Shown here piece after piece: positions 26,692 through 35,180 of a DNA stretch of 64,000 bases (position 1 is the stretch's first letter; the number at the start of each line of letters is the position of its first letter). Under the pieces are notes generated by a model. It saw nothing but the letters and a program-made list of their open reading frames with translations, searched no databases and was not told where the DNA came from. The stretch is from Chitinophagaceae bacterium (GTDB lineage Bacteria > Bacteroidota > Bacteroidia > Chitinophagales > Chitinophagaceae): the NCBI GenBank assembly GCA_017307755.1, contig JAFKGQ010000019.1, positions 129,001-193,000 of the forward strand. Direction: 5' to 3'. The translations under genes were made by a program, and so were the position numbers.

Positions 26692-26821
26692 CAGAAGCGC
26701 AAGAGCTTCCAAAAAACTGGAGAATGTAATATAACATGCACGGCGAGTGTGTCGCCGCCTTAACAGGCCAACTACGTTTTGGCTTTGATACCCGCCGCTT
26801 GAACAAGCGGCGGGCTTTTTA
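26692..26821 (+). ncRNA. Candidate structured small RNA or leader attenuator
   Basis: About 130 nt from the predicted start to the T-run. Hairpins seen: GAAGC/GCTTC (26694-26709), CGGCGA/TCGCCG (26741-26756), GCCAA/TTGGC (26767-26783) and the 10-bp terminator stem (26791-26814). No known riboswitch consensus was recognised. It could be a stand-alone small RNA under low-oxygen-type control, comparable in logic to E. coli FnrS, or an attenuator controlling the HemG-like/hemN operon 21 nt downstream. Confidence 0.55.
26791..26821 (+). terminator. Strong intrinsic terminator before the flavodoxin gene
   Basis: Perfect 10-bp stem CCCGCCGCTT / AAGCGGCGGG with loop GAAC, followed by CTTTTT. It ends 21 nt before the flavodoxin start codon and on the same strand as that gene. 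Confidence 0.85.
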
Positions 26822-26841
26822 AAAAATGAAAATGACGCAAT

Positions 26842-27384
26842 ATGTCAACCCAACCAAAAGGAGCGATTATTTGTAAAAGCCGCTATGGCGCCACACGCCA
26901 ATATGCCGAGTGGCTGGGCGCCCACCTGGACCTCCCCATTTTTGATCCGGATATCGACAGACCGCAATTGAAAGAGTACAACTACCTGCTGATAGGGTCT
27001 TCCGTATACATGGGAAAAATGCTTATAAAGGACTGGCTGCTTACCCATCGGGGCGAGCTCAACAGCAAAAAACTATTTTTCTTTGTCGTTTGCGCAACGC
27101 CCAATACAGAAAAAGACAAACAAAGGAAGATTGCAAAGGACAACATCCCCGCAGAGCTGGCGGAAGACCGGGTAATCTTTTTTCTTCCCGGCAGACTCAT
27201 CATCAGCCGGCTGTCCTGGAAAGACAGGCTGTTCCTCAGGCTGGGAGCCCGGCTGGAAAAGGATCCGCGGAAAAAGGCGGCCATGCGGCATGATATGGAT
27301 GGGATGGACCTTCGCTACCTGGATCCCCTGATCGACGCAGTCAAAGCCACCCAATCTACTAAAAATCCCCTCTATGCCGGCTAA
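26842..27384 (+). CDS. Flavodoxin-domain protein, HemG-like
   Basis: 180 aa. Flavodoxin fold with a P-loop-like start (IICKSRYGATRQYAEWLG), DYLLIGSSVYMG-type second strand (YNYLLIGSSVYMGKML) and FFFVVCATPNTEKDKQ. The pattern is that of the HemG/flavodoxin_5 family. HemG oxidises protoporphyrinogen IX using menaquinone and so works without oxygen. Linkage to hemN (11-nt overlap) supports a heme role, but other flavodoxin-like reductases cannot be excluded. Confidence 0.72.
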   Translation: MSTQPKGAIICKSRYGATRQYAEWLGAHLDLPIFDPDIDRPQLKEYNYLLIGSSVYMGKMLIKDWLLTHRGELNSKKLFFFVVCATPNTEKDKQRKIAKDNIPAELAEDRVIFFLPGRLIISRLSWKDRLFLRLGARLEKDPRKKAAMRHDMDGMDLRYLDPLIDAVKATQSTKNPLYAG

Positions 27385-28729
27385 CATTTCCCTTGCCGAG
27401 AAGTATAATACCCCTGTCCCCCGCTATACCAGCTACCCCACCGTACCTTACTGGAAACAAGGGATCGATGCGGACGCATGGAAAAACAGCTTTATCAAAA
27501 GCTTTACAGAAGGCAATCCCAAAGAAGGGATCAGCCTCTACATCCATCTCCCCTTTTGCGAATCGCTTTGTACATACTGCGGCTGCACCAAACGCATCAC
27601 GACCAATCATGCCGTGGAGAACGAATATATCGATGCTGTGTTAGCCGAATGGCGCATCTATCGTAACCTCATGCCGTCCCCACCGGTGATCCGGGAATTA
27701 CATTTGGGCGGCGGGACGCCTACCTTCTTCTCTCCCGCCAACCTGGGCAGGCTGGTGGAAGGTCTTTTAAAGAATGCCGTCCTCCACCCGCAATATAGTT
27801 CCAGTCTCGAAGGACATCCCAACAACACCCGCCGGGACCACCTGGACGTATTGTATGGCCTTGGATTCCGGCGTGTCAGCTATGGCGTGCAGGATCTGAA
27901 TATAGAGGTCCAGCGCCTGATCCACCGCATCCAGTCTTTCGAAAATGTACAAAAGGCCACGGCGGACGCCCGGGAGGCCGGCTTCACCTCCGTCAATTTC
28001 GACCTCATCTACGGCCTGCCGGGCCAGAACGCGGAGAGGCTGGACAGGACCATCCGTCATTCACTGACCCTTGCACCGGACAGGGTCGCTTTCTACAGCT
28101 ATGCCCATGTGCCGCAGGTCAGCTGTAACCAACGCCTCATCGACGAAAAGCTGCTGCCTCCCCCGTCCGAAAAGCTGAGGCTGTACCAACAGGGCAGACG
28201 GCTTTTCACGGATCATGGATATACGGACATTGGCATGGACCATTTTTCTATCCCGGGTGACGAGTTGTACGTTGCATGGATGGGAGGACGGTTGCATCGC
28301 AATTTTATGGGCTATACGGTACAGAAAAGCAGCCTGTTGCTGGGGCTGGGCATGTCCGCCATCAGCGACATAGCAGACGCTTACGCGCAAAACAGCAAAT
28401 CCCTGAAAGACTATTTCCGTACTGTCGGCGCAGACCGTCTGCCAGTAACAAAAGGCGTCTTCCTGCTGGAAGAGGACAAAGTCTTCCGCCGTCATATCCT
28501 GGACATCGCCTGTAAAGGAACTACAACAATAGACCCACGATGGACCTCCACATTTAATGAATGGACCTTGCCCCTGTTACATGATCTTGAAAAGGACGGG
28601 CTCGTATCCGTACAAGGCAACGACATCCGGCTCACAGCGGCAGGCAATCCTTTTCTCCGGCATCTGTGCAAAGCTTTTGATCTTCGCCTTTTGAGAAGCG
28701 AGCAAATAAAAACCGGTGCAACCCTTTAG
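27374..28729 (+). CDS. hemN: Oxygen-independent coproporphyrinogen III oxidase
   Basis: 451 aa radical-SAM enzyme, the usual HemN length. The 4Fe-4S motif C-x3-C-x2-C is in PFCESLCTYCGC, preceded by YTSYPTVPYW and followed by LGGGTPTFFSP, FDLIYGLPGQ and DHFSIPGDELYVA. It decarboxylates coproporphyrinogen III without oxygen. Its placement behind a HemG-like gene and a regulated promoter fits anaerobic or microaerobic heme synthesis. A terminator hairpin overlaps the stop codon. Confidence 0.95.
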   Translation: MPANISLAEKYNTPVPRYTSYPTVPYWKQGIDADAWKNSFIKSFTEGNPKEGISLYIHLPFCESLCTYCGCTKRITTNHAVENEYIDAVLAEWRIYRNLMPSPPVIRELHLGGGTPTFFSPANLGRLVEGLLKNAVLHPQYSSSLEGHPNNTRRDHLDVLYGLGFRRVSYGVQDLNIEVQRLIHRIQSFENVQKATADAREAGFTSVNFDLIYGLPGQNAERLDRTIRHSLTLAPDRVAFYSYAHVPQVSCNQRLIDEKLLPPPSEKLRLYQQGRRLFTDHGYTDIGMDHFSIPGDELYVAWMGGRLHRNFMGYTVQKSSLLLGLGMSAISDIADAYAQNSKSLKDYFRTVGADRLPVTKGVFLLEEDKVFRRHILDIACKGTTTIDPRWTSTFNEWTLPLLHDLEKDGLVSVQGNDIRLTAAGNPFLRHLCKAFDLRLLRSEQIKTGATL

Positions 28730-28739
28730 GCTGCACCGG
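28708..28739 (-). terminator. Terminator for the 28784 USP gene, overlapping hemN stop
   Basis: 8-bp stem CCGGTGCA (28713-28720) and TGCACCGG (28732-28739). Read leftward, it is followed by a T-run (28712-28708). It may also slow rightward transcripts, but lacks T residues on that side. Confidence 0.7.
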
Positions 28740-28783
28740 CAAATAGAATACGAACATTTTCCATTTTATGAAAAGTCCAAATC

Positions 28784-29605
28784 TTAGGCATGAACGCTCA
28801 TGATCGGCACACTGCTGTTGAGCGCTAACTTCTTCGCATGGCTCCGGTGGAATTCGAAGAAATTATGTTTCTTGGGGAACACCAGTAATAAATCCGTAGG
28901 GTGCTCGTGCACATATTTTCCAATGCCTTCCTCCACATTGTCCGTCTGCACAAAATGCACTTCGGGGAACGTTTCGCGTATGCAATCCTTCCAGGCATCT
29001 ACCTCCATTATGCTTGCCGTCTCCTGCTGCTGGCCCCGCGTGTCGACATTGAGTACCTCGAACCTCGCATTAAAAAGATCCTTCAGTTCCTTCAGGAAGG
29101 CGGGTTTGACAGGTATGCCGCCGGAAATATCATTCAGGTCGCAGGCCAGCACGATCTTATGGATCTGGCTGAACGCGGCATTCTCCGGAACGACGATCAG
29201 GGGATATGGCAGATGCCGGAGAGCGGCCGGCAGGTTTCCTCCCGTTAGGGTTCTTTCCAATGTGTTTCCGGAAGCGCCCATTACCACCACAAAAGGTTTT
29301 TTCTGCATACAATATTCTTCTATCTTACCCTCTACCGTCCCTACTTCCATATGGGTGAATATGCTCACTTTTGCCTCTGTCCTCTTCACCAGTTCCTTCC
29401 ACAGGCTTTGCAGACCCTCGGCGCCGGCCTCTTGCATCGCGTTGAAACCATAGTCGGTGACGGGGAATTCAGCTACGCTTACAGGCAGCTGCAAAATATA
29501 CAACAGGTGAAGGTCTGCCTGCGTCGCCAGGGCCAGGTCCGCCGCATAACGCGCTGCATTGGCGGAAATGGGCGAAAAATTAACAGGGGCTACGATAGTA
29601 CGCAT
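28784..29605 (-). CDS. Universal stress protein, tandem UspA domains
   Basis: 273 aa, two UspA-like domains (about 1-140 and 145-273). Domain 1 opens MRTIVAPVNFSPISANAARYA and has VVMGASGNTLERTLTGG, close to the ATP-binding G-x2-G-x9-G pattern; domain 2 is divergent and ends SSVPIMSVHA. Likely an ATP- or ligand-binding stress factor. Divergent from a second USP gene, with a shared set of three dyads between them. Confidence 0.88.
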   Translation of the reverse strand: MRTIVAPVNFSPISANAARYAADLALATQADLHLLYILQLPVSVAEFPVTDYGFNAMQEAGAEGLQSLWKELVKRTEAKVSIFTHMEVGTVEGKIEEYCMQKKPFVVVMGASGNTLERTLTGGNLPAALRHLPYPLIVVPENAAFSQIHKIVLACDLNDISGGIPVKPAFLKELKDLFNARFEVLNVDTRGQQQETASIMEVDAWKDCIRETFPEVHFVQTDNVEEGIGKYVHEHPTDLLLVFPKKHNFFEFHRSHAKKLALNSSVPIMSVHA

Positions 29606-29622
29606 AGGTTATTTGTTTTATG

Positions 29623-29740
29623 CTAAGTTAATTCCCATCCTGGGTGAAACATATGATCTTCATGGGATATCCACCTGATAAAAGTCAGCCCTGTTCCGGA
29701 AGCTGGTCATCCTCCCCGACCTGCCGGGAAGTTAATTTTA
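29623..29740. promoter_or_regulatory. Bidirectional promoter: three dyads at 22-bp steps (USP / USP)
   Basis: Dyads TGATCTTCATGG (29654-29665), TGATAAAAGTCA (29676-29687, perfect) and GGAAGCTGGTCA (29698-29709). Each outer dyad keeps a good half only on the side of its own promoter. -7 boxes TAACTTAG (29630-29623, leftward) and TAATTTTA (29733-29740, rightward) are both 29.5 bp from the outer centres. The arrangement is mirror-symmetric. Confidence 0.78.
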
Positions 29741-29765
29741 TCTCACACTATCCAACACTATTATT

Positions 29766-30587
29766 ATGAAAAAGATATTATTTGTTTGTACAGGTGAAGA
29801 CTACCCCAAGGGTGCATTCACCTTCCTGGAATCCCTCCGGCAGGAGGAGCCCGTCTGTGTCACCGGACTGTTCTTTTGCCCCCTGGACTACCAGCAGCTG
29901 GCCAGCGTCAGTCAGGTACCTCTTGTAGCCCCTTATCTCCGGCTGCGCGAAAAAGAAAAAAACATCGTGGAAAAGAATAAGGAACTCTTTGCAAAAGAAT
30001 GCACGGCGCGGCATATAAAATATCATCTCCATGAGAATACTGAGCGTTGGGAAAAAGATGTCTTCCAAAAAGCCAGCAGGTTTTCAGATCTCGTGCTGCT
30101 CAGCGGTCAGCTGTTCTGCGAAGACGGAGGCGACAAACAGCCCAATATGTTCCTCCAGGAAGCACTGCATGCAGCCGAATGCCCTATCTTGGTCGTTCCC
30201 GAGGAATATAAACCTGTTCAACACCTGGTTATCGCCTATGACGGCAGCAAGGACAGCCTGTTCGCCATCAAACAATTCTGTTATCTCTTCCCGCAATACC
30301 TGGATCTTCCGACGGAGATCGTATATGTAAAAGACGAACCCACGGAAGATATACCCGACATCGATGAATTGAAGAGCTTTACCAAGCTGCACTTCAGCAG
30401 CATGGGTTTCTCCAAGTTGCATTTCAAGGCAGCCCATTATTTTGCCAGCTGGATCGGGGAAAAACAGTCGGCTATGCTCATCACAGGCTCTTTCGGGAGA
30501 TCCTCTTTCTCTTATGCGGCTAAGAAAAGTTTTGCGGAACAGATAATACGGGAACACGGAATGCCGCTGTTTATCGCACATACATAA
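29766..30587 (+). CDS. Universal stress protein, tandem UspA-like domains
   Basis: 273 aa. N-terminal MKKILFVCTGEDYPKGAFTFLE is a divergent UspA start; the first half has FSDLVLLSGQLFCEDGG and ECPILVVPE, the second starts VIAYDGSKDSLFAIKQFCYLFP and has LITGSFGRSSFSYAAKKS. This subtype (also at 39852, 52840 and 57792) shares the AYDGS/FAIKQFxYLFP and GSFGRS motifs. Predicted leader 21 nt. Confidence 0.85.
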   Translation: MKKILFVCTGEDYPKGAFTFLESLRQEEPVCVTGLFFCPLDYQQLASVSQVPLVAPYLRLREKEKNIVEKNKELFAKECTARHIKYHLHENTERWEKDVFQKASRFSDLVLLSGQLFCEDGGDKQPNMFLQEALHAAECPILVVPEEYKPVQHLVIAYDGSKDSLFAIKQFCYLFPQYLDLPTEIVYVKDEPTEDIPDIDELKSFTKLHFSSMGFSKLHFKAAHYFASWIGEKQSAMLITGSFGRSSFSYAAKKSFAEQIIREHGMPLFIAHT

Positions 30588-30643
30588 ATACCAATCGGGC
30601 TACACAGGATTGGGGTTGCCGCCTTTACCGGGGTGCATAAAAA

Positions 30644-33229
30644 CTATGATTGAGCCTTCTTCAGCAGGTTCTTTACCAGTTGGGTCAACAGGACATAGCA
30701 GCATAGGATAATAAACAGGAGTATCCAATAGAAGGCAGGCAACGGGACAAAACCCAATGCGGGCGCCAAAGGAGAGACAGTCAGCCAGGCGCCGATGAGG
30801 ACAATGATGACAGAACTCATAATCAATTGCCAGGAAGCGCGGCTTTCCAGGAACGGGATCTTATTGGTCCGGATCACATGAATGATGAGCGTTTGCGTAA
30901 AGAGCGATTCTACGAACCAGCCGGTATGGAATAGGGCCTGGTTGTTCCTGGCGTGGAAGACATACAGCATGATAAAGAAAGTGGCATAGTCGAAAATGGA
31001 GCTTATAGGACCGATAAAAAGAATGAACCGCTGCAATTCGGAAATGGCCCATTTGCGCGGTTTGACCAGCCAGTCCTCGTCAACCTTGTCCGTAGGTATG
31101 GTCGTCTGGGAAAAGTCATAGAGCAAATTATTGGTCAGTACCTGGATAGGCAGCATGGGCAAAAATGGCAGGAAGGCGCTCGCCCCTACCACGCTGAACA
31201 TATTGCCGAAATTAGAGCTGGCCGCCATTTTGATGTACTTGACAATATTCCCGAAGACACTTCTGCCTTCCGCTACGCCCTGTTCCAGTACGAGCAGGCT
31301 GTTCTCCAGCAGAATGATATCGGATGATTCTTTCGCGACATCCACTGCACTATCTACGGAAATGCCGATATCAGCCGCTTTTAGTGCCGGCGCATCATTA
31401 ACGCCGTCTCCCATAAACCCGGTGACATGCCCGTTTTCTTGCAGCGCCCGGATGATCCTGCGCTTGTGGTCGGGGATCAGGCGTGCAAATAGATCATAGC
31501 GGGAGACAGCGACCGCCAGCTCCTTGTCAGTCATTTTTTCGATTTCCGGACCGCATAATATGCGTTCAGCCTGCATGCCCACCTGGCTGCAGATATAGCT
31601 GGTGATCGATTCGTTGTCGCCTGTAAGGATCTTCACGTCGACATTGAGCTTCTTTAATCTCGCCAAAGCCTCCGGCGCGCTTTCTTTAGGCGGATCGAAA
31701 AAGGAAAGAAACCCTAGCAGCGCCAGGCTTTTTTCGTCGGTAATTTCGTATTCCTTTTTACCTTGGTCCCCGTCAAGCCATCTGTAGCTCAAAGCGACTA
31801 CCCGGAAGCCTTTCCGGTTCAGCCCATGGACGAGATCGAGACTGTATCGCTTATCGTCTTCGCTAAAATCCTGTATATCACCATTGAGATCCATATAGTT
31901 GGCGATCTCAAGCATGCCTTCTACCGCCCCCTTGCAGATCAGCAGATGTCGTCCGTCTTTGTTACGTAATACCACCGACATGCGCTTTCTTTCAAAGTCA
32001 AAAGGGATTTCATCGATCTTTTCATAAGATCCTTTGAGCCTAAGACCCTCCTCCAATTCTTCGTGTTCGAGAACGGCGTCGTCCAGCAGGTTCTTAAGTC
32101 CCGTGTGAAAATAGCTGTTGAGGTACCCATACTCAAGGACCTTCCCGTTACCCTTGCCACGGACATCGAGGTATTCCTCCAATACAATCTTTCCTCTGGT
32201 GATGGTGCCGGTCTTGTCCGTGCACAGGACATCCATGGCCCCGAAATTCTGTATAGCGTTCAGTCGCTTGACGATCACTTTCTTCTTTGACATGGCGATG
32301 GCCCCTTTGGATAGATTGACCGATACGATCATCGGCAACATTTCCGGGGTCAGCCCAACGGCCACGGCAAGGGCGAAAAGGAACGCTTCGAGCCAGTTAT
32401 GACGGGAAAACCCGTTGATGACAAACACTGCGGGTACCATGATGAGGATGAATCTGATCATCAACCAGGTAAAGCGGTTGATACCCTTGTCGAAGCTGGT
32501 CTGGCTGCGCTGGCCTGCTATGCTGACAGCCAGGCCGCCGAAATAGGTTTCATCTCCCGTGCGCACAACCACCGCGGTAGCACTACCGCTGACTACATTT
32601 GTTCCTAGAAAACAGCTCTGAGCGTGCTCCAGTGGATTTCCCGGTAAGATTTGCTGCTCCCGGTCGGTTTTTTCCACTGGAAGACTTTCCCCAGTCAAAG
32701 ATGCCTGATTGACAAATAGGTCCTTACAAAACAAGAGACGTACATCGGCCGGTATCATATCACCGGCGCTTAGGATAACGACATCGCCCGGCACCAGCAA
32801 TTTTAGCGGAAGCTCGATTTGTTTGCCGTCCCGTAGGACAGTAGCGTGCGTGGTTACCATGGCCCTAAGCTTTTGCGCGGCTTTATCTGCCCGCATCTCC
32901 TGAAAGTAGCGAAGTACGATGCCGAGTATGACCATGATCAGGATCACTGTGGCCGCCCTAATGTCACCGGTAAACCAGGAAACCAGGCCAAGTATCGACA
33001 GTAAGATCACAAGGGGGTTCTTAAGATGGCTCCAAAGACGGCCAAGCGCAGAAATAGGTTTTTCCCGTGCAATTTCGTTAAATCCATATTGCGACAGACG
33101 ACGTTCCGCCTCCTGGGAGCTCAATCCCTGATCCGTGAAACGGAGTTCGTCCTTCAGTTCCTGGAGGGAGCCCTCCACGAAATTCCGGGGATATACCTGA
33201 GGTTCGGGGGTAACAGACACGTGTGGCAT
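30644..33229 (-). CDS. mgtA: Magnesium-translocating P-type ATPase
   Basis: 861 aa, type IIIB P-type ATPase. Phosphorylation motif DKTGT in VLCTDKTGTITRGK, actuator LTGES, hinge MGDGVNDAPALKAADIGISV and the MgtA-like C-terminal six TMs (WAISELQRFILFIGPISSIFDYATFFIML). Imports Mg2+ at low supply. Last gene of the six-gene MlaE-to-MgtA operon; 7 nt after ftsH. FtsH is a known quality-control protease for membrane proteins, so the pairing may be functional. Confidence 0.93.
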   Translation of the reverse strand: MPHVSVTPEPQVYPRNFVEGSLQELKDELRFTDQGLSSQEAERRLSQYGFNEIAREKPISALGRLWSHLKNPLVILLSILGLVSWFTGDIRAATVILIMVILGIVLRYFQEMRADKAAQKLRAMVTTHATVLRDGKQIELPLKLLVPGDVVILSAGDMIPADVRLLFCKDLFVNQASLTGESLPVEKTDREQQILPGNPLEHAQSCFLGTNVVSGSATAVVVRTGDETYFGGLAVSIAGQRSQTSFDKGINRFTWLMIRFILIMVPAVFVINGFSRHNWLEAFLFALAVAVGLTPEMLPMIVSVNLSKGAIAMSKKKVIVKRLNAIQNFGAMDVLCTDKTGTITRGKIVLEEYLDVRGKGNGKVLEYGYLNSYFHTGLKNLLDDAVLEHEELEEGLRLKGSYEKIDEIPFDFERKRMSVVLRNKDGRHLLICKGAVEGMLEIANYMDLNGDIQDFSEDDKRYSLDLVHGLNRKGFRVVALSYRWLDGDQGKKEYEITDEKSLALLGFLSFFDPPKESAPEALARLKKLNVDVKILTGDNESITSYICSQVGMQAERILCGPEIEKMTDKELAVAVSRYDLFARLIPDHKRRIIRALQENGHVTGFMGDGVNDAPALKAADIGISVDSAVDVAKESSDIILLENSLLVLEQGVAEGRSVFGNIVKYIKMAASSNFGNMFSVVGASAFLPFLPMLPIQVLTNNLLYDFSQTTIPTDKVDEDWLVKPRKWAISELQRFILFIGPISSIFDYATFFIMLYVFHARNNQALFHTGWFVESLFTQTLIIHVIRTNKIPFLESRASWQLIMSSVIIVLIGAWLTVSPLAPALGFVPLPAFYWILLFIILCCYVLLTQLVKNLLKKAQS

Positions 33230-33236
33230 ATAAGTT

Positions 33237-35180
33237 TTATTTCACTGGTGACGGGCGTATGCCCAGGATATTTTCGATGTCCTCTTTATAGACCATTTCT
33301 TTTGTAAGCAACAAGTCCGCCAACCTATCCAGCTGCGGCCGGTGCTCCCGGAGGATGGACAAGGTCCGCTGGTAAGCTTCAGTAACCATTACGCGAACTT
33401 CTTCATCTATCATCCTTCCTGTCGCCTCGCTGTACGGCTTTTGGAATGACGTATCGTGATTACCCGTGGAATCATAAAAGCTCACGGGACCTACCTTCTG
33501 ATCGAACCCATAATATGCTACCATTCTATAGGCTTCCTTCGTCACTTTTTCAAGGTCATCCAGGGCGCCGGAAGAGACTTCTCCAAATACGATGTCTTCC
33601 GCCGCACGACCGCCCAGTGCAGCACATATATTTTCCTTGAATGCTTCCAATGTCTTCAACTGCCGCTCCTCCGGCAGATACCAGGCGGCCCCCAGCGACT
33701 TGCCCCTGGGAATAATGGATACTTTGACAAGAGGATCTACCCGTTCGAGAAGCCAGCTGATGACGGCATGCCCCGCCTCATGATAGGCCACTCGCTTCTT
33801 CTCCTCAGGGGAGATGATCTTATTCTTTTTTTCCAGACCTGCCACCACACGGTCGATGGCATCGAGGAAATCTTTTTTCTCGACCTTCCCACTTTTCCTT
33901 CTCGCTGCGAACAGCGCCGCTTCATTGCATATATTGGCGATGTCGGCGCCGGAAAATCCGGGTGTCTGCGCCGCAAGAAAGGCCGGATCGATCGCCCCGT
34001 CAGCCAGGGTCAGCGGCTTGAGGTGTACTTTAAAAATAGCGGCTCTCTCCCGCATGTCCGGCAGTTCCAGGTAGATGTGTCTGTCAAACCTCCCGGGACG
34101 CAGCAACGCGGGATCGAGCATGTCCGCCCTGTTGGTGGCTGCCAGGACGATGACACCGCTGTTAGTGCCGAAACCATCCATTTCCGTCAGCAGCTGGTTA
34201 AGGGTGCTTTCCCGTTCATCATTGGCGCCTGTATAAAAGGCATTCTTTCCCCTCGACCTTCCTACGGCATCTATCTCATCTATAAATACGATGCAGGGCG
34301 CCTGTTCCTTTGCCTGCCGGAACAGATCGCGCACACGGGAGGCGCCGACACCGACGAACATCTCCACGAACTCGGAACCCGAAAGGGAAAAAAAAGGTAC
34401 CTGCGCTTCTCCGGCCACGGCCTTCGCCAGTAAGGTCTTGCCTGTTCCCGGCGGTCCTACGATGATGACGCCCCTCGGGATCTTGGCGCCCAACCGCGTA
34501 TAATTTTCCGGCTCTTTTAAAAAATCCACGATCTCCATCACCTCCTGCTTCGCCTCTTCCAGCCCCGCCACGTCATTGAAGGTGACACTGCTCTTATCTT
34601 CCTTTTTCTGCAAGGTGGCGGTAGAACGGCCAAACCCGAATGGAGAAGCCCCCTCGCCGCCGGGCATCCCATAGCTCTTCACGATCTTCCTCCAGATAAA
34701 GAACAACAACGCCAGCGGCAGCAGCCAGCTGATGATATTGATAAAACGATTGTTGCTCTTCGCATAGCCTACCTTGATCCTCGCTTCTGGCGGAAGGCTT
34801 TTCTGCGCCTCATCCAGCCGCCGGTCAAATGACTCGACAGAACCTATATTGAATACGAAATGAGGGCCGGGAGCTACCTGCTGCCCTCCCCAGGGTTTCA
34901 TCACCGGGCGGAAGAAGGAGTCGTCCGCAAAAGACGGCCTGATATACACTTCGGCCATCTCCCCGTCCATGACGGCGATGCTGTCGGCCGCATGCCTGGC
35001 CAGGATATTCTTTTCAAAGTCATTCCAGATGATGGTCCTCGGCGGGCTGTTGTGATACCCTTTTAAAAAATACAGCAGCCCGAATACAGCCAGGGCCGCC
35101 ACGTAGATCCACCATGCGCGAAACTTCAGCCGGCGGTCATTTTTACTTTCTTTTTTGTTGTTTTCCTGTGGCATAACCAT
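33237..35180 (-). CDS. ftsH: ATP-dependent membrane zinc metalloprotease FtsH
   Basis: 647 aa. Two TMs (about 24-41 and 148-167) bracket a periplasmic domain. AAA module: Walker A GPPGTGKT, Walker B CIVFIDEIDAVG and second region of homology LAATNRADMLDPALLRPGRFDRH. Zinc site HEAGH in VAYHEAGHAVISW. Degrades misfolded membrane and some soluble proteins. Start: ATG at 35180 shares bases with the upstream stop; the Met two codons later is also possible. Probably a second, stress-specific FtsH, since it lies in a regulated operon. Confidence 0.93.
   Translation of the reverse strand: MVMPQENNKKESKNDRRLKFRAWWIYVAALAVFGLLYFLKGYHNSPPRTIIWNDFEKNILARHAADSIAVMDGEMAEVYIRPSFADDSFFRPVMKPWGGQQVAPGPHFVFNIGSVESFDRRLDEAQKSLPPEARIKVGYAKSNNRFINIISWLLPLALLFFIWRKIVKSYGMPGGEGASPFGFGRSTATLQKKEDKSSVTFNDVAGLEEAKQEVMEIVDFLKEPENYTRLGAKIPRGVIIVGPPGTGKTLLAKAVAGEAQVPFFSLSGSEFVEMFVGVGASRVRDLFRQAKEQAPCIVFIDEIDAVGRSRGKNAFYTGANDERESTLNQLLTEMDGFGTNSGVIVLAATNRADMLDPALLRPGRFDRHIYLELPDMRERAAIFKVHLKPLTLADGAIDPAFLAAQTPGFSGADIANICNEAALFAARRKSGKVEKKDFLDAIDRVVAGLEKKNKIISPEEKKRVAYHEAGHAVISWLLERVDPLVKVSIIPRGKSLGAAWYLPEERQLKTLEAFKENICAALGGRAAEDIVFGEVSSGALDDLEKVTKEAYRMVAYYGFDQKVGPVSFYDSTGNHDTSFQKPYSEATGRMIDEEVRVMVTEAYQRTLSILREHRPQLDRLADLLLTKEMVYKEDIENILGIRPSPVK

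Noticed and set aside
26741..26821. Known riboswitch class
   Set aside because: I compared the hairpins with fluoride, c-di-GMP-I and TPP consensus from memory and saw no match. A covariance-model search would be decisive.
29766..30587. CRISPR, repeats or IS elements anywhere in the window
   Set aside because: No spaced direct repeats, transposase-like proteins or long terminal inverted repeats were noticed; the regularity seen is in the 12-bp dyads only.
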